NCBI GenBank assembly: GCA_036873135.1
Contig: JAPTYO010000011.1
Span: forward strand, 10,941,747 to 11,005,746
From: Clarkia xantiana subsp. parviflora
Taxonomy: Eukaryota; Streptophyta; Magnoliopsida; Myrtales; Onagraceae
Length of the DNA stretch: 64,000 nt
Reading direction: 5' to 3'
Part shown: positions 53,330 to 63,795 of the stretch, piece by piece
Numbering within the stretch: the stretch's first letter is position 1
Layout of the letters: every line of letters begins with the position of its first letter
The notes under the pieces: model-generated
The model's database searches: none
What the model saw: only the letters and a program-made list of their open reading frames with translations
What the model was told of the DNA's origin: nothing
Position numbers and translations under genes: made by a program

Positions 53330-54297
53330 TGCTCTATTCTTTTAGTCCTTGTAATTTTTCCTCCTCTATATTTTGTATCGGAACCTTCAGGCCTTTGAGC
53401 CTTTATATAAGAAATTTCTTTCATCTGTTTTGGTCCCGATAATCGTTTGCACTATTTAAAGTGACTTCATACATCCTTCTGATGCTTTACTAGAGACTTT
53501 ACCACTTAAGGTTTCTTGTCTACTCGGGACTTCACCACTTAAGGTTTCTCGTCTACTCGGGACTTCACCACTTAAGGTTTCTCGTCCAAGTCATTTAATG
53601 TAATTTCATATATCTTTTCGTGACATTTCCCTCGGGATTTTACCATTTAAGGTTTCTCATCCATGCCTTTCAAGGCAATTTTGTACATCGCTTAAGATGA
53701 TTTTTCGCACCCATTAAGGCTTTTATCGCGCCATTCTAGGCGACTTAATCGTACCCTTTAAGGCTTTTGGCCGCATCATATAGACGACTTACGCGGACCC
53801 GTTAGGGCTTTTTCGTACCCTTTAAGGCTTTTTGCCGCATCATATAGACGACTTACGCGGACCCGTTAGGGCTTTTTCGTACCCTTTAAGGCTTTTTGCC
53901 GCATCATATGGACGACTTACGCGGACCCGTTAGGGCTTTTTGGTACCCTTTAAGGCTTTTTGCCGCATCATATAGACGACTTACGCGGACCCGTTAGGGC
54001 TTTTCGTACCTAGGCTTTTGGTTGCATCATAAAGACGACTTACTCATACCCCGTAGGGCTTTTGTCCGTACCTCGAAAGGCTTTTTGTCGCGCCATAAAG
54101 GCGACTTACTCATACCTCATAAGGCTTTTTATCGTACCTCGGAAGGCTTTTGTCGCGTCCTTCAGGACGTCTTACTAACAGTTAGAATAAATCTAAAAGC
54201 AATTTGATCGGAAGCAACTTCTTTTATTCATTAATAACTCAAAGCTTTGCTTACATCGGATCGATAGATAATTTGCGCCATTCACGGCGACTTAATA
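53330..54297. repeat. Convergent 3' region with tandem arrays, element D
   Basis: Between the antisense gene stop (53329) and the end of integrase (54298). A 33-bp repeat (GGGACTTCACCACTTAAGG start at 53526 and 53559, with a diverged copy before) is followed by a 64-bp repeat with GCGGACCCGTTAGGGC at 53793, 53857, 53921 and 53985. Decayed units with AAGGCTTTT and GCGACTTAC run to about 54180. Both genes would end their transcripts here. Confidence 0.92.
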
Positions 54298-55140
54298 TCA
54301 AACATGATACTTCTTAAAGTGTTCGCCACTGAAGGAATGTTTCAATGCCTTGCCATCAAGGTCTTCTAGCTTGTACGCATTCGGGGTTGGCATCCCTACG
54401 ATCTTGTAAGGTCCCTCCCATTTCGGCGATAGCTTGTTAATCCGATCTTGATGAACGAACTCGTTCCTCCGCCAGACAAGTTCTCCAACGAAGAATTGTC
54501 GGGACTTGACACGCCGATTATAATATCGGGCTGTTGCCAGACGCATCCGAGCCAGAACTTCGTCAGCCTTCCACCTTTTCTCCTCGAGCGAGTCTAAGTC
54601 TAGACGTCTCAGTTCCTCGTTCGTTAGAGGTTCATAATACCTCCTGCGATGGGACGCCACCGCTATCTCCACGGGGGCAACTGCCTTCGTGCCATAGACA
54701 AGACCAAACGGAGTCTCCCCTGTCGACTGCTTGGGTGTTGTTCTAACAGCCCACAGCACGTTTTCAAGCTCATCTAGCCAATGACCCTGCAAGGCGTAGA
54801 CCCTCTTCTTCAAGCCATCCATCACGATCTTGTTGGCTGACTCGACTTGGCCATTCGTCTGAGCATGGTGGACGGAAGCTGTCCGATGCTCGATGTTCAA
54901 TTCCTCCAGATACTCCTTCAACTGAGCCCCATTAAACGGAGGGCCATTATCGCTGATCAACACTCGCGGAACCCCATACCGGGATATGATCTGAGTCTGG
55001 AGAAACTTGAGGATCTGCTGCCCCATCGTCTTGGCCAATGTCTTAGCCTCTATCCACTTCGAGAAGTAGTCAACAGCTACGAGTAGATACTTGCACTGAC
55101 CTTTTGCTTGTGGAAGAGGTCCCACCAAGTCGATGCCCCA
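54298..55140 (-). pseudogene. Integrase core, element D
   Basis: The frame reads VGPLPQAKGQCKYLLVAVDY then DYFSKWIEAKTL (catalytic D), VLISDNGPPFNGAQLKEYL (D), and HHAQTNGQVESANKIVMDGL (E), the DDE integrase core. It is followed by NRRVKSRQFFVGELVWRR and GPYKIVGMPTPNAYKLEDL, the C-terminal part. It ends HFKKYHV at 54298. It is in frame with the RNase H/zinc-binding block across a TAG at 55141-55143, where relatives have Gln before WGIDLVGP. All three catalytic residues are kept. Confidence 0.93.
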
Positions 55141-56037
55141 CTACGCGAAGGGCCAAGCACTTCTGATGGACATCAAGTCCGCGGCAGGGGTCGTGATATT
55201 CGGAGCGTACCTCTGGCATGCATCACAGGATTGGACCATCGCTGTCGCTTCCTTGTTCATTGAAGGCCAATAGTAGCCTAGATTCAATGCCTTCCTCACA
55301 ATGGATCGGGCTCCTTCATGACAGGCCGCGACTCCTTCGTGTAGCTCTCTCAGGATCCGATTCGTATCAGGCTCCGCCACACATTTCAGAAAAGGCTTCA
55401 CATGCCCCCTCTTGTACAACTGGTTGTCCACCATCACGTAGTTGCTCACGATCCGACGCAACCTAGCAGCTGCCGCTTCTTCATCGGGGAGTGCCCCCGT
55501 AGTCAGGTATGTGACTATCGGGGTCATCCAGGTGGGTTTCCCCTCTTCCTCCGATCCTGTTTCAATAGCGCAAACCTCTGATGGATCGATGGTTGAGATA
55601 ATTACTCTCTCCAGGAAGTGCACCTTCCGATTCTCCTCGGGGGCCACTCCTAGAGCAAACTTGCTTAAGGCGTCTGCCTCCGCATTTTCTTCCCTCGGGA
55701 TTGCCTCGATATCGAAGCTTTTGAAGCTTCCCTTCAGAGTCTGCACCTCGTGCAAATACTTCCTCATTGTCGGGCTCTTGGCTTCATAGTTCCCCTGGAC
55801 CTGATTCACGATCAAGCTGGCATCACACTTCACTTTTAAATGATCGACTCCCGTACCCTTGGCAATTTTAAGGCCTGTGATGAGAGCCTCATACTCAGCT
55901 TCGTTGTTGGTGGCCTTAAACGTCAAGGCCAAGGCATATCGCAAGGGTTCGCCTCCACCAGGCGGTATCAATACGAATCCTGCCCCCGATCCTTCTACAC
56001 TCGATGATTCATCAGTGTACATCACCCAAGTGTTCTG
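55141..56037 (-). pseudogene. Archaeal-type RNase H and integrase zinc-binding domain, element D
   Basis: The frame begins MYTDESSSVEGSGAGFVLIP, followed by NNEAEYEALITGLKIAKGTG, LKVKCDASLIVNQVQG and EENAEADALSKFAL, the second RNase H of Tat elements with acidic residues D, E, D, D in place. Then come LHEGVAACHEGARSIVRKAL, GYYWPSMNKEATAMVQ and CDACQRYAP, the HHCC zinc-binding start of integrase. It is one frame away from the RT block; a single extra base near 56037 explains this. Confidence 0.92.
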
Positions 56038-57325
56038 CTATCGGGACCTCCATGGTTGCCCCCTCTACAGGACCCGCTTCTTCTAGATCGGGTGCTGTAG
56101 ACTCAGCTATAAAATCTGCCAATGCCTGGCCCTTTATAGCAGTTCTCGGAGCAAAATGAATACGGAACTCCGTAAGCTCGATGGCCCATTTCACCAATCT
56201 CCCCGACGCCTCCGGTCGGTTCAAAAAGTGCTTCAAGGGCTGATTAGTTAACACTGTAACCTCGTGGGCATGGAAGTAAGGTCGTAGCTTTCGAGCAGCA
56301 ACAATCAACGCAAAGAGATACTTCTCAATAGCGGGATAATTCATTTCAGATTTGGCAAACGCCTCGCTTACATAATAGACAGGCACTTGGTTGCCCTTGA
56401 CAATCTTAATCAAAACAGAACTAACAGCAACTTCAGAAACAGCCAAATAGAGATAAAACGGCTCGCCTGGAACCGGTTTCGCCAACGGCGGGAGGGTACG
56501 GAGGTGTTGTTTGAGTGCCTGGAATGCCTCCTCGCACTTGTCGGACCATTCGAACTTCTTGTGGGCCCTTAGCACATCAAAAAATGGCATGGCTCTGTCA
56601 CTCGCCTTAGATAGGAATCGATTCATCGCGGCCAACCGGCCATTCAACACTTGAACCTCCCGATGAGTCTTCGGGGACTGCATCTCCTCGATTGCTCGCA
56701 GCTTCTCAGGATTCACCTCGATTCCTCTCTGGCTCACCATGAACCCTAGGAATTTCCCCGAGTTCACCCCGAAAGCACACTTGTCTGGGTTCAACCGAAC
56801 CTGATGAAACTTCATCCGCTCAAACGCCGCCGCCAAGTTTTGGACATGGTCTCCTACCTGTCGAGACTTCACCAACATGTCATCCACATACGCCTCCATA
56901 GTCTTTCCGAGCATGTCTCCGAACAACTTGTTCACCATCCTCTGATAAGTTGCTCCAGCATTGATCAATCTGAAGGGCATCACGTCATAGTGATAAACGT
57001 CACTATCGGCATAGAAGGTTGTATGGGGGGCATCCTCCTTCGCCATCTTGATCTGGTTGTAACCAGAGTAGGCATCCATGAAGCTTAGCAGCTCGTGTCC
57101 CGATGTGGCATCCACCAACTGGTCAATCCTTGGGAGCGGATAGCAATCCTTCGGGCAGGCCTTGTTTAAATCGCGGAAATCGACACACATCCGCCACTTC
57201 CCATTAGTCTTTCGCACTAGGACTGGGTTAGCGACCCAAGTCTGGAATCGGAGCTCCTTGATGAATCCAGTGTCGAGCAGTCTGCCCACCTCCTGCTGGA
57301 TCGCGACCCTCTTATCCGCGCCCAT
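56012..57325 (-). pseudogene. Reverse transcriptase and first RNase H, element D
   Basis: 437 codons without a stop. RT: MGADKRVAIQQEVGRLLDTG, FQTWVANPVLVRKTNGKWRM, CVDFRDLNKACPKDCYPLPR, FMDAYSGYNQIKMAKEDAPH, INAGATYQRMVNKLFGDMLG and AYVDDMLVKSRQ with intact YVDD. Then GFMVSQRGIEVNPEKLRAIE and the degenerate gypsy RNase H: EAFQALKQHLRTLPPLAKP, FYLYLAVSEVAVSSVLIKIV (the usual Asp of this motif is Glu), and MNYPAIEKYLFALIVAARKL. FRL in PFRLINAG replaces the usual FGL. It is in frame with the protease block across a TAG stop at 57338-57340. Confidence 0.95.
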
Positions 57326-57337
57326 CGGACGCCTCCT

Positions 57338-58885
57338 CTACGAGATAGGCTTGATCGCGGGATCAATCTTTAGCTCGTGCACTATCACGTCGGGGCTGAT
57401 TCCTGGCATATCGCTCAGGGACCAGGCAAACAGCTCCTTGAACTCCTTCAAGAGCTCGATTAACTCTCGGGCTCTTTCCTCCGACAAGGCAGACCCGATC
57501 TTCACCATCCTCTTAGGTCCGTCAATCTCAACCTCTTTTAGGTCCTCCATGGGAGCGGGACGCCCAAACTCTTCTCGAGGATCGGCATCAGTCTGTAGGA
57601 CAGCCATGGCTTCCCTCCTTCTCCTTCGGGTGGCGTTAACATAACACCTTCGTGACGCCACCTGGTCACCTTTGACTTCTCCGACCCCATTGTCAGTCGG
57701 GAACTTCATCTTCTGGTGGACGGTTGAGGCGACTGCCATGAGAGGGTTGATGGTGGTCCTCCCGATGATAGCGTTATATGTCCCCGCAGACTCTACAACG
57801 ACGAAATCCACGTTCCGTCTCTCCATCTTCCAGCCACTACCAAACTCCACTGGTAAGGTAATCATCCCCAACGGATAGGAGGTAGATCCAGAGAACCCCA
57901 CCATCAGGAAGTTCACCTGCGTTAGGTCCTTCTTTGTCTTTCCCATGGCTTCCAGGGCGTCCATGAAAAGAATGTCGGAGGAGCTCCCTCCGTCTATCAG
58001 GATCCGCTTCATCTCGAATCCATCCACATCCAGGGTCACGACCAAGGCGTCGTCGTGAGGGATCTCTACGCCTATCAAATCCTCCACTGAGAAAGAAATC
58101 ACCATCTCTTCCTTTATAATCCACGACCGGGACCTCTTGCCTAGCACCACAGCAGCAGAGATGCGGGAAGCATAATTCTCCCGAGAAGCGGAGGTGTCAC
58201 CTCCTGCCGCCATTCCTCCGTGAATGACGTTAATGGTTCCCCGCCTCTCCTTACGGACACCGGAGCCAGAGGATTCCGGCTCAACCTTCTTCTTTTTCGG
58301 GGATCGATCACGGGACTTGGAACGGGACCGTGACCGGCTTTTGGAACGGGATCGGCACCTTCCCCTTCCGACGAATTCCTTCAGCTTCCCCTTCTGGATC
58401 AGCTTCTCTATCTCCTTTTTCAGCTCCCGACAATTATCCGTATCGTGACCATTGGCTCGATGGTACCGACAGTAACGATCGGAGCGGCCTCCCAAGAACT
58501 CACCTTCTTTCCTCGGGGGGTATCGGGCGAGACCCTGCCGATCCATCACAGCCAGCACGGAGGTCATCGAGCTGTTGATGGGAACACTACGACCCTCGCG
58601 GTTATCCTTCTTCGGAGGACGCTTGTCCTCCCTTCTCTCGGGGCGACCACGGCTCCTACTTCCCTCCGATTTGTCGCTCCCTTTGCGATCATCCGACAGC
58701 TTGGACGATGTCTTTCCTCTTCCCGACTTCGGAGGATCAAGCTCTCCGGCAGCAATCTTCGACTCCTGGACGTCGATTTGCTGCTTCACCCTCCCTTGCA
58801 GGGCTTCCATACTCCACACAGCCTTCGCGGCTACACTGTGCATCAGGTCGGAACCATACGGAGCAGTTAGGTTCCGAAGAAAGTG
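57338..58885 (-). pseudogene. Gag C-terminus with zinc knuckle and aspartic protease, element D
   Basis: Five hundred codons open. The N-terminal part is Lys/Arg/Ser-rich with CRYHRANGHDTDNC followed by LKKEIEKLIQKGKL, a modified zinc knuckle, then an RS-repeat (SRSKSRSRSRSKSRDRS). The protease follows: HDDALVVTLDVDGFEMKRI, LIDGGSSSDILFMDALEAMG, LMVGFSGSTSYPLGMITLPV, GRTTINPLMAVASTVHQKMK, and the linker REEFGRPAPMEDLKEVEIDG. The active site is DGG. A frameshift near 58885 separates it from the capsid, and a TAG ends it before RT. Confidence 0.92.
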
Positions 58886-59439
58886 CGGATGGTCTCTCCC
58901 TCTGATATCTCCTCATCGATCTCCGCGGCACTTGCAGTGAACCGTTGGTAGTAATATGCCAACGATTCGTCGGATCTCTGCACCACCTGGGTCAGGGACC
59001 TCACACTCTTCAGGAGCCGCCTCCGACCTTGATATTGCTTGATGAAGCGATCGTGCATATCAGCCCAGCACGTAATACTTCCTGGCGGTAGGCTGAAAAA
59101 CCAGGTCATGGCCCTTTCTCCCAGGGTGATCGGGAACAGTGAACACACGAGATCATCATTCGAGGTTCTTCCCGTGCAAGCCTGGACATGCCTCTGAACA
59201 TGGCGGACCGGGTCTCCCTCACCATCGTACTCCTTGATGGTCGGGATGCCTAGCCCTGGCGGGGCGACGGTATCTAGTAGTCGTGGAACGAAAGGATGAC
59301 TGGATCGATCCCTCAGCTCCGATGTCATTTGCTTCTGGTCACCCATGCAGATGTTGACAATCTTCACCACCTGATCGGGGGTGATGGGGCCATTCAGGGG
59401 AATGGTCCTGTGTTGCACAGGTCCGGGACCATCCACCAC
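58867..59439 (-). pseudogene. Gag capsid, element D
   Basis: The frame reads IPTIKEYDGEGDPVRHVQRH, LVCSLFPITLGERAMTWFFS, DRFIKQYQGRRRLLKSVRSL, ESLAYYYQRFTASAAEI and EGETIRTFF, the full capsid domain. It ends by frameshift at FFGT; the next frame continues with the expected RNLTAPYGSDLMHSVAAK text. Confidence 0.93.
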
Positions 59440-59481
59440 GAATTTCTCCGAGTGCGCGGGCTCTTTACCCTTATTCCTGGG

Positions 59482-59922
59482 CTAAACCTCCTGAACCTCC
59501 TGTTCTTCTGGAACCATCCTCGGAGGAGGTGGAGGCAGCTCTTCTCGCGGGGGCAACTCCTTTGCCCTCTTGGCAGCCTCTCTCTTGTCCAACAGAGCCT
59601 CCATGGCCGCCAAGAATATAGGCATAGCATCTGCTACTGCCTTAGCCAACTCTGAGTTTGATGAAGAACCTGCTTCCCTTCGCGGGATTTCCTCTCTGTG
59701 CACCACCGGATTCGGAGGAGCATCCACCTCCCTTCGCGGGGTATCTTGCCTGTTCACCGCCGTGTCTCGGACTGAGACCTCATCATCACCATGCCCCCAT
59801 GTCTGGGAAACAGCAGGGTGCTCACCTTGTTCAGCAGCATGCTCCATCAACGGGGAATTCACAGTTCCAGCAGGGCGAGAACTGCCGGCCTGAACTTGTT
59901 TCTTCTTGCCACCACCAGCCAT
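59482..59922 (-). pseudogene. Gag N-terminus, element D
   Basis: The start is ATG 59922 (MAGGGKKKQVQAGSSRPAG), 31 bp inside the primer-binding site. The region is hydrophilic, with two PRREVDAPPNP / PRREAGSS repeats and an Ala/Glu-rich helix (FLAAMEALLDKREAAKRAKE). It ends at a TAG (59482-59484) following QEVQEV. The capsid frame continues in phase after this stop, so it is one ORF with a single stop. Confidence 0.88.
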
Positions 59923-59952
59923 CGATCTAGTAGAAACTATCTTGGCTTTTTG

Positions 59953-59976
59953 TTAGGTTCCCACAGACGGCGCCAA
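59953..59976 (-). other. Primer-binding site of element D
   Basis: On the minus strand TTGGCGCCGTCTGTGGGAA directly follows the LTR end, as is typical for Tat elements. Confidence 0.9.
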
Positions 59977-60713
59977 TGTTGGATCACGGGCGAAGCTCCG
60001 TTACGTTCTTGACGGAAAGCTTGAACTCCTGGGCTCCGCGTAATCCTGCAAAAGGGGATGACCTGGGTGGTGACCCAGAATCCCTCTCCGATGCCTAAAT
60101 GAGTATGTGATCAATGGGGTGGTAAGCAGTAATCTAAGTTCGTATTAGGGAATGTGTTTTCTGAGGTAACTTCCTCCTTTATATAGGAGGAGAAGTTACT
60201 CAGTTACCTGTGACCGTGGCTGGCCGTTTTACCCATGATTTTGTATATCTCGTTCGGGATTCCGTATATCTCGCCCCACGCTCCGCGTATCTCGCCCATA
60301 CTCCGCGTATCTTGGGCACGCCCTGCGTATCTCGGGGAGGTTATCTGTATCTTAACCGTCTCCCCACTACTCTATCTAGTAGGCGGGTTTCTCGGTCTTA
60401 TCCTCTGATCACAAGTCCCAACTCCTGTCGGGGACTCCAGAGTTATCTCATTCTAGGTCACCACCCAGGACTCTTTGTCTCACGAGACAGGTCCAGCCTC
60501 CGCGGGGCTTTATTATCGGGGCCTTTACTAAGGCCTATCGGGGCCTACTCAGAGGCTTATTGTCAGGAGCATTCAGCTCATGTATCGGGACTGCCAAAGT
60601 CGGGACCCTTCGTACTGGGTTTCTGGGCCTTCCAGGCCTTTCACGAGGCCCACTGGACCTACTCGCCGTCCATTGGCTGTTAACGGGGCTAACGATTACA
60701 TCGGAACCCATCA
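59977..60713 (-). repeat. 5' LTR of element D
   Basis: 737 bp, near identical to the left LTR. The minus-strand TATA region CTATATAAAGG is at about 60177-60187. It contains the CATCGGAGAGGGATTCTGGG R/U5 motif near 60086. Confidence 0.97.
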
Positions 60714-61059
60714 CAAACTTCCTTAGCTTAATTGTTGAAGCACATTCAATGTCCAATCTAGCAATCAAATCAGCGTGCATTGCTTTAAATTTTGCATTGT
60801 CCATCTCCAACTTTGTAGTTTCCATATTCAGTTTAGTATTTTCCATCTCCAAATATTTACTCTCCATCTTGAGTTTAGAATTTTCGAGCTCCAATTTAGC
60901 ACTCTCCATCTTCAATTTACCAATCTCCATCTCCAATGCTTAATATTTTTTACTCAACTCCTCGTGCATTGATTGGAATTTCTGCACTGGCCTTCTCCCA
61001 TAAGGACACATCAACGTATCTTCCCAATCAAAATACTTACATTCAGTGTCCTGGCCAAC
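60714..61059 (-). pseudogene. GRF-type zinc-finger/coiled-coil gene fragment, cut by element D
   Basis: On the minus strand an exon starts after GTGACAG at 61059 and reads VGQDTECKYFDWEDTLMCPY then GRRPVQKFQSMHEELSKKY. This is the second half of a GRF zinc finger (CxYFxWxDxxMC). A TAA follows, then the frame continues as a perfect seven-residue repeat, EIGKLKMESAKLELENSKLK and onward, a coiled coil of about 60 residues. GRF domains bind single-stranded nucleic acid; plant GRF-coiled-coil proteins of this size are common and often repeat-associated. The coding sequence meets the target site CAAAC at TIKLRKFV and would continue at 49318. Confidence 0.7.
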
Positions 61060-61929
61060 CTGTCACTAAACAATCAGCTACAATTGAAACCCCCAAGTAA
61101 TAAACAAAGTGGAATAGGGGCACCCATGAATTGACATTTCGAATCCCTAATTGAAAACTCTAATTGAAATCCCTAATTATGAAAAATCTTAATTTAAACA
61201 TTCAATTGATTACTCAGTAGAAACCCTAATACAACCCAATTGAAAGTGTCGGACCTAAAATCTGACCCACGGCGAATTACGTTTTAAAACGTTGATTTTG
61301 AAACGAATCGCCACTAGTTAATTAAGGCTAACTAGAATACTAACAACCCAAGTGAATAATGAATTAAACACATAGGTATAAAATCGGCCTACGATCAGAA
61401 ATTCGAGTTCGGGGGTTCTATTACGAATTAAAATTATAATTTTTAACTACGCCATTTCGGTACTCAATTCACATAATTTTCCAATTTTATTTTTAATATA
61501 TGTTAAATCCAATTAATCTAGCGATGTCAAGATCAAATTTTCATCATACACCAAAACGTTATCAACTATAAACTTTAGTCTAAAAAAAACTAATTATAAT
61601 CTATAACTCCTAAATACTGAAATTATCAAACATGCTTAAATCCATGTATAATCTAATATAATCCAACATGTATACAAACATAATTAGAGCAATTAGATAT
61701 TCTACTCAATTAAAATTAAACTAATTACATTTAAACTATCTAATCAAATTAAATCTAATATAATTAAACCTAATATAATAATTATAATATAATAACAATT
61801 TAATAATTAAAAAAACAAAAAAGAAAAAAAACAAATATAAAAAAAACAAATATAAAAAAAACTAGAAGGCAAATCTGCACGGGTTACGAGATCTGATGTA
61901 TTATTATTAATGTGGTCTCCGATTTTACA
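61060..61929. other. No gene recognised; AT-rich
   Basis: It has a TCGCCACTAGTTAATTAAGG stretch near 61310, reminiscent of Ogre-type primer-site regions but not diagnostic. The exon with the first half of the GRF finger was not found here. Confidence 0.35.
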
Positions 61930-62589
61930 TGTAAAATATTTCGTCCAAACCCGCTTGTTCTGACGGACTTGACGAACCTTCGCTTCGTTCAGTGTGTTCG
62001 ATCCTTCGACTTGTGCTCCTGACTCCAAGTTTGTTGTTCGGACCTGCACGTAGGGGCAATAACCAGCACGGAGGGGGGTGGTGCCGGTTGAGCCCTCTTC
62101 GATGCTTAAATGAGTATTTCTAGAAAGACAAAGCTAGAGAGAAGTCAGAGCTCTAAAGTCAATCTCAAGTGAATGTGTCCAAAATGAATGGCCTAGGCTC
62201 CCTATTTATAGGCAACCTTAGAACCGATCCCGGTTTTTATGCGGTTTGACGCCGGTTTAAAGAAAAATGTGAACCGTCGTCTGGTTCGTTTGAAGTTGAC
62301 TATTAGAAAAATCTAACTCAGTGTGAGGACACAAATGGGATACACGCGTTGCATACGACGACTCGGATCACGTCGGGTTCGGACGATCCTGGCGCGTTTT
62401 GGGTCGTCTTAGGGCAATCTGGACCTCTTCGGATTGCCTAAGGGAATTCGGAGGTCCGGTCCGGACGCATATGTCGTGCGTCCGAACCGTTTTAAACATC
62501 GAGAGCATGTTTTGACGGTTTACGTGGTTTTGACGTGTTTGCGAAGTCCGGAATGTAAATACGAACCCGAATTGGGCATATATCCATCA
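61930..62589 (-). repeat. 3' LTR of Tat-type element E
   Basis: On the minus strand it begins TGATGGATATATGCCCAATT, close to LTR A (TGATGGATATACGCTCAATT). It has TATA-like CTATAAATAGGGAGCC (near 62201) and the CATCGAAGAGGGCTCAACC and CGTGCAGG R/U5 motifs near 62100 and 62045. The inner end at about 61930 is approximate. Upstream is the purine tract, so this is a 3' LTR and the element extends to the right. Confidence 0.7.
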
Positions 62590-62606
62590 CTTTCCCCCGA
62601 GTCAAA
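62590..62606 (-). other. Polypurine tract of element E
   Basis: The minus strand reads TTGACTCGGGGGAAAG directly before the LTR, matching TTGACTCGGGGGCACG of element A. The AAATAGAGTCAATTAAGG sequence upstream is also shared with A. Confidence 0.75.
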
Positions 62607-63439
62607 TAATGGCTTGAACCTTAATTGACTCTATTTTAAGATAGGATACATGTTCAATTTGGGCCCGATGCTGACCTCAGGCGACAGTTTGTTGTCGGTT
62701 GGGCACGCGGGCCTTGATTTCGCCTAACTTTATTTTTCTTGGCGAGTATTTGATATATGCTGACATGATTAGTGTAACAGAGATATGTCTGTATGATAAA
62801 TTCATGTGATCATGTTCATGGATGTCGACATACATAAAAATGTATGAACCATTGATGTATCTGATATGTACATAACGAGTGCGGCAATAATGACGTACAT
62901 GATGCGATGATGCTTTACTAATAAAAACATGCAATAAATCATGGGATGATGAAAACATGGATTATGACCTAAGATAAACGGGATGATCGTAAATAAATCA
63001 TGGGTATGTAACACGTGAGCATGACTGCATATGTCGTGACTAAAAATGATGTACTCCGTGAAATGGATGTAAACATACTTAGTCATGGTACTAAGGACTT
63101 ATAGAGAAATAGAGAGGAATTTAAGACTTATCCATAGATGTGAACACTATTAGTGAAGATAGGAGATAGAATACCCATTAGTTAAACCTTCACCCTTAAT
63201 AGTTTTTAGGATTCTCTCATTTCTTGAGGAAGCAAAAACTTTGGAGTTGTAAATTTGGGGGCCAGGCACATTTGAAGACCAAGATATTTTGGGGCAGCCA
63301 TCCAAGCACCATCACCGGCGGAATTCCGGCAATAGGAGAGGGTGGCCACGGTGGAGCACACGGCAGCAGAGGCGGCGGCGCGTGGCTGAGCTACGGTGGC
63401 GCGTAGCTGATTAGCGACGGCGAAAGTTTTCCGACAGCG
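62607..63439. other. 3' non-coding region of element E
   Basis: AT-rich to about 63230, then a GC-rich block (63290-63440) at the same distance from the LTR as in element A. Composition-driven frames only (63206-63523 minus, 63224-63406 plus). Confidence 0.45.
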
Positions 63440-63470
63440 ATGGACGGCTCTCCGGCATCGTCTCGTGGTG
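63440..63470 (+). CDS. Possible first exon of the antisense gene in element E
   Basis: ATGGACGGCTCTCCGGC leads after 31 nt to TGGTG/GTGAGT, a strong splice donor. Position and orientation match the short first exon of the antisense gene in D (ATGTCTG/GTAAGG). No second exon is recognisable before the window ends, so this may be a remnant. Confidence 0.3.
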
Positions 63471-63795
63471 GTGAGTCTAATTTCGGGTATGGCTGGACCC
63501 TTCGCAATTTTGTTTAGGCTCAATTTGATCTTGATTGTCTCTTGAAATTGATTACTCTAGAATGCACACAAGGTGTTTGTTAAAATTCCTAAAAGAGGTT
63601 AGTTTTCCAAATCGGCCAATATTTTGACTAAGTTCTGAAAATTCATAAACATGATAGTAAGTAATAATACTCCCCTCATGTTTAGTGATCATTGTCGACA
63701 TGTTGCACCATGGCGTAGATAGTGTTCGAACATGCTTGATATTGATTGTTGATAGTTGATAATTGATCATCTTTATCTCCTTCATGACAAAACAC
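63471..63795. other. No gene recognised
   Basis: AT-rich interior of element E between the putative exon and the tandem array. Confidence 0.35.

Larger units (their letters stand above)
49324..60713 (-). mobile_element. Complete Tat-type gypsy element D
   Basis: The element is 11,390 bp with two LTRs of 737 bp each (49324-50060, 59977-60713), both TGTTGGATCA...AACCCATCA. CAAAC at 49319-49323 and 60714-60718 is a perfect 5-bp target duplication. By eye the LTRs differ at about 12 positions with no indels (near 98.4 percent identity), so it is young. The minus strand holds gag, protease, RT, RNase H, archaeal-type RNase H and integrase, with three TAG stops and two frameshifts. The dual RNase H, primer site and antisense 3' gene place it in the Tat lineage. 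The plus strand of its 3' part (50665-53329) carries a separate spliced gene. Confidence 0.95.

Noticed and set aside
56387..57644. Plus-strand frames (56804-57088, 57162-57644 and others) opposite pol of element D
   Set aside because: They are shadows of the RT/protease frame; no splice sites, promoter or homologous frame in A or C.
61250..61450. Possible Ogre-type primer-binding region (TCGCCACTAGTTAATTAAGG)
   Set aside because: No LTR borders, no gag, and the motif is too short and diverged to support an element.
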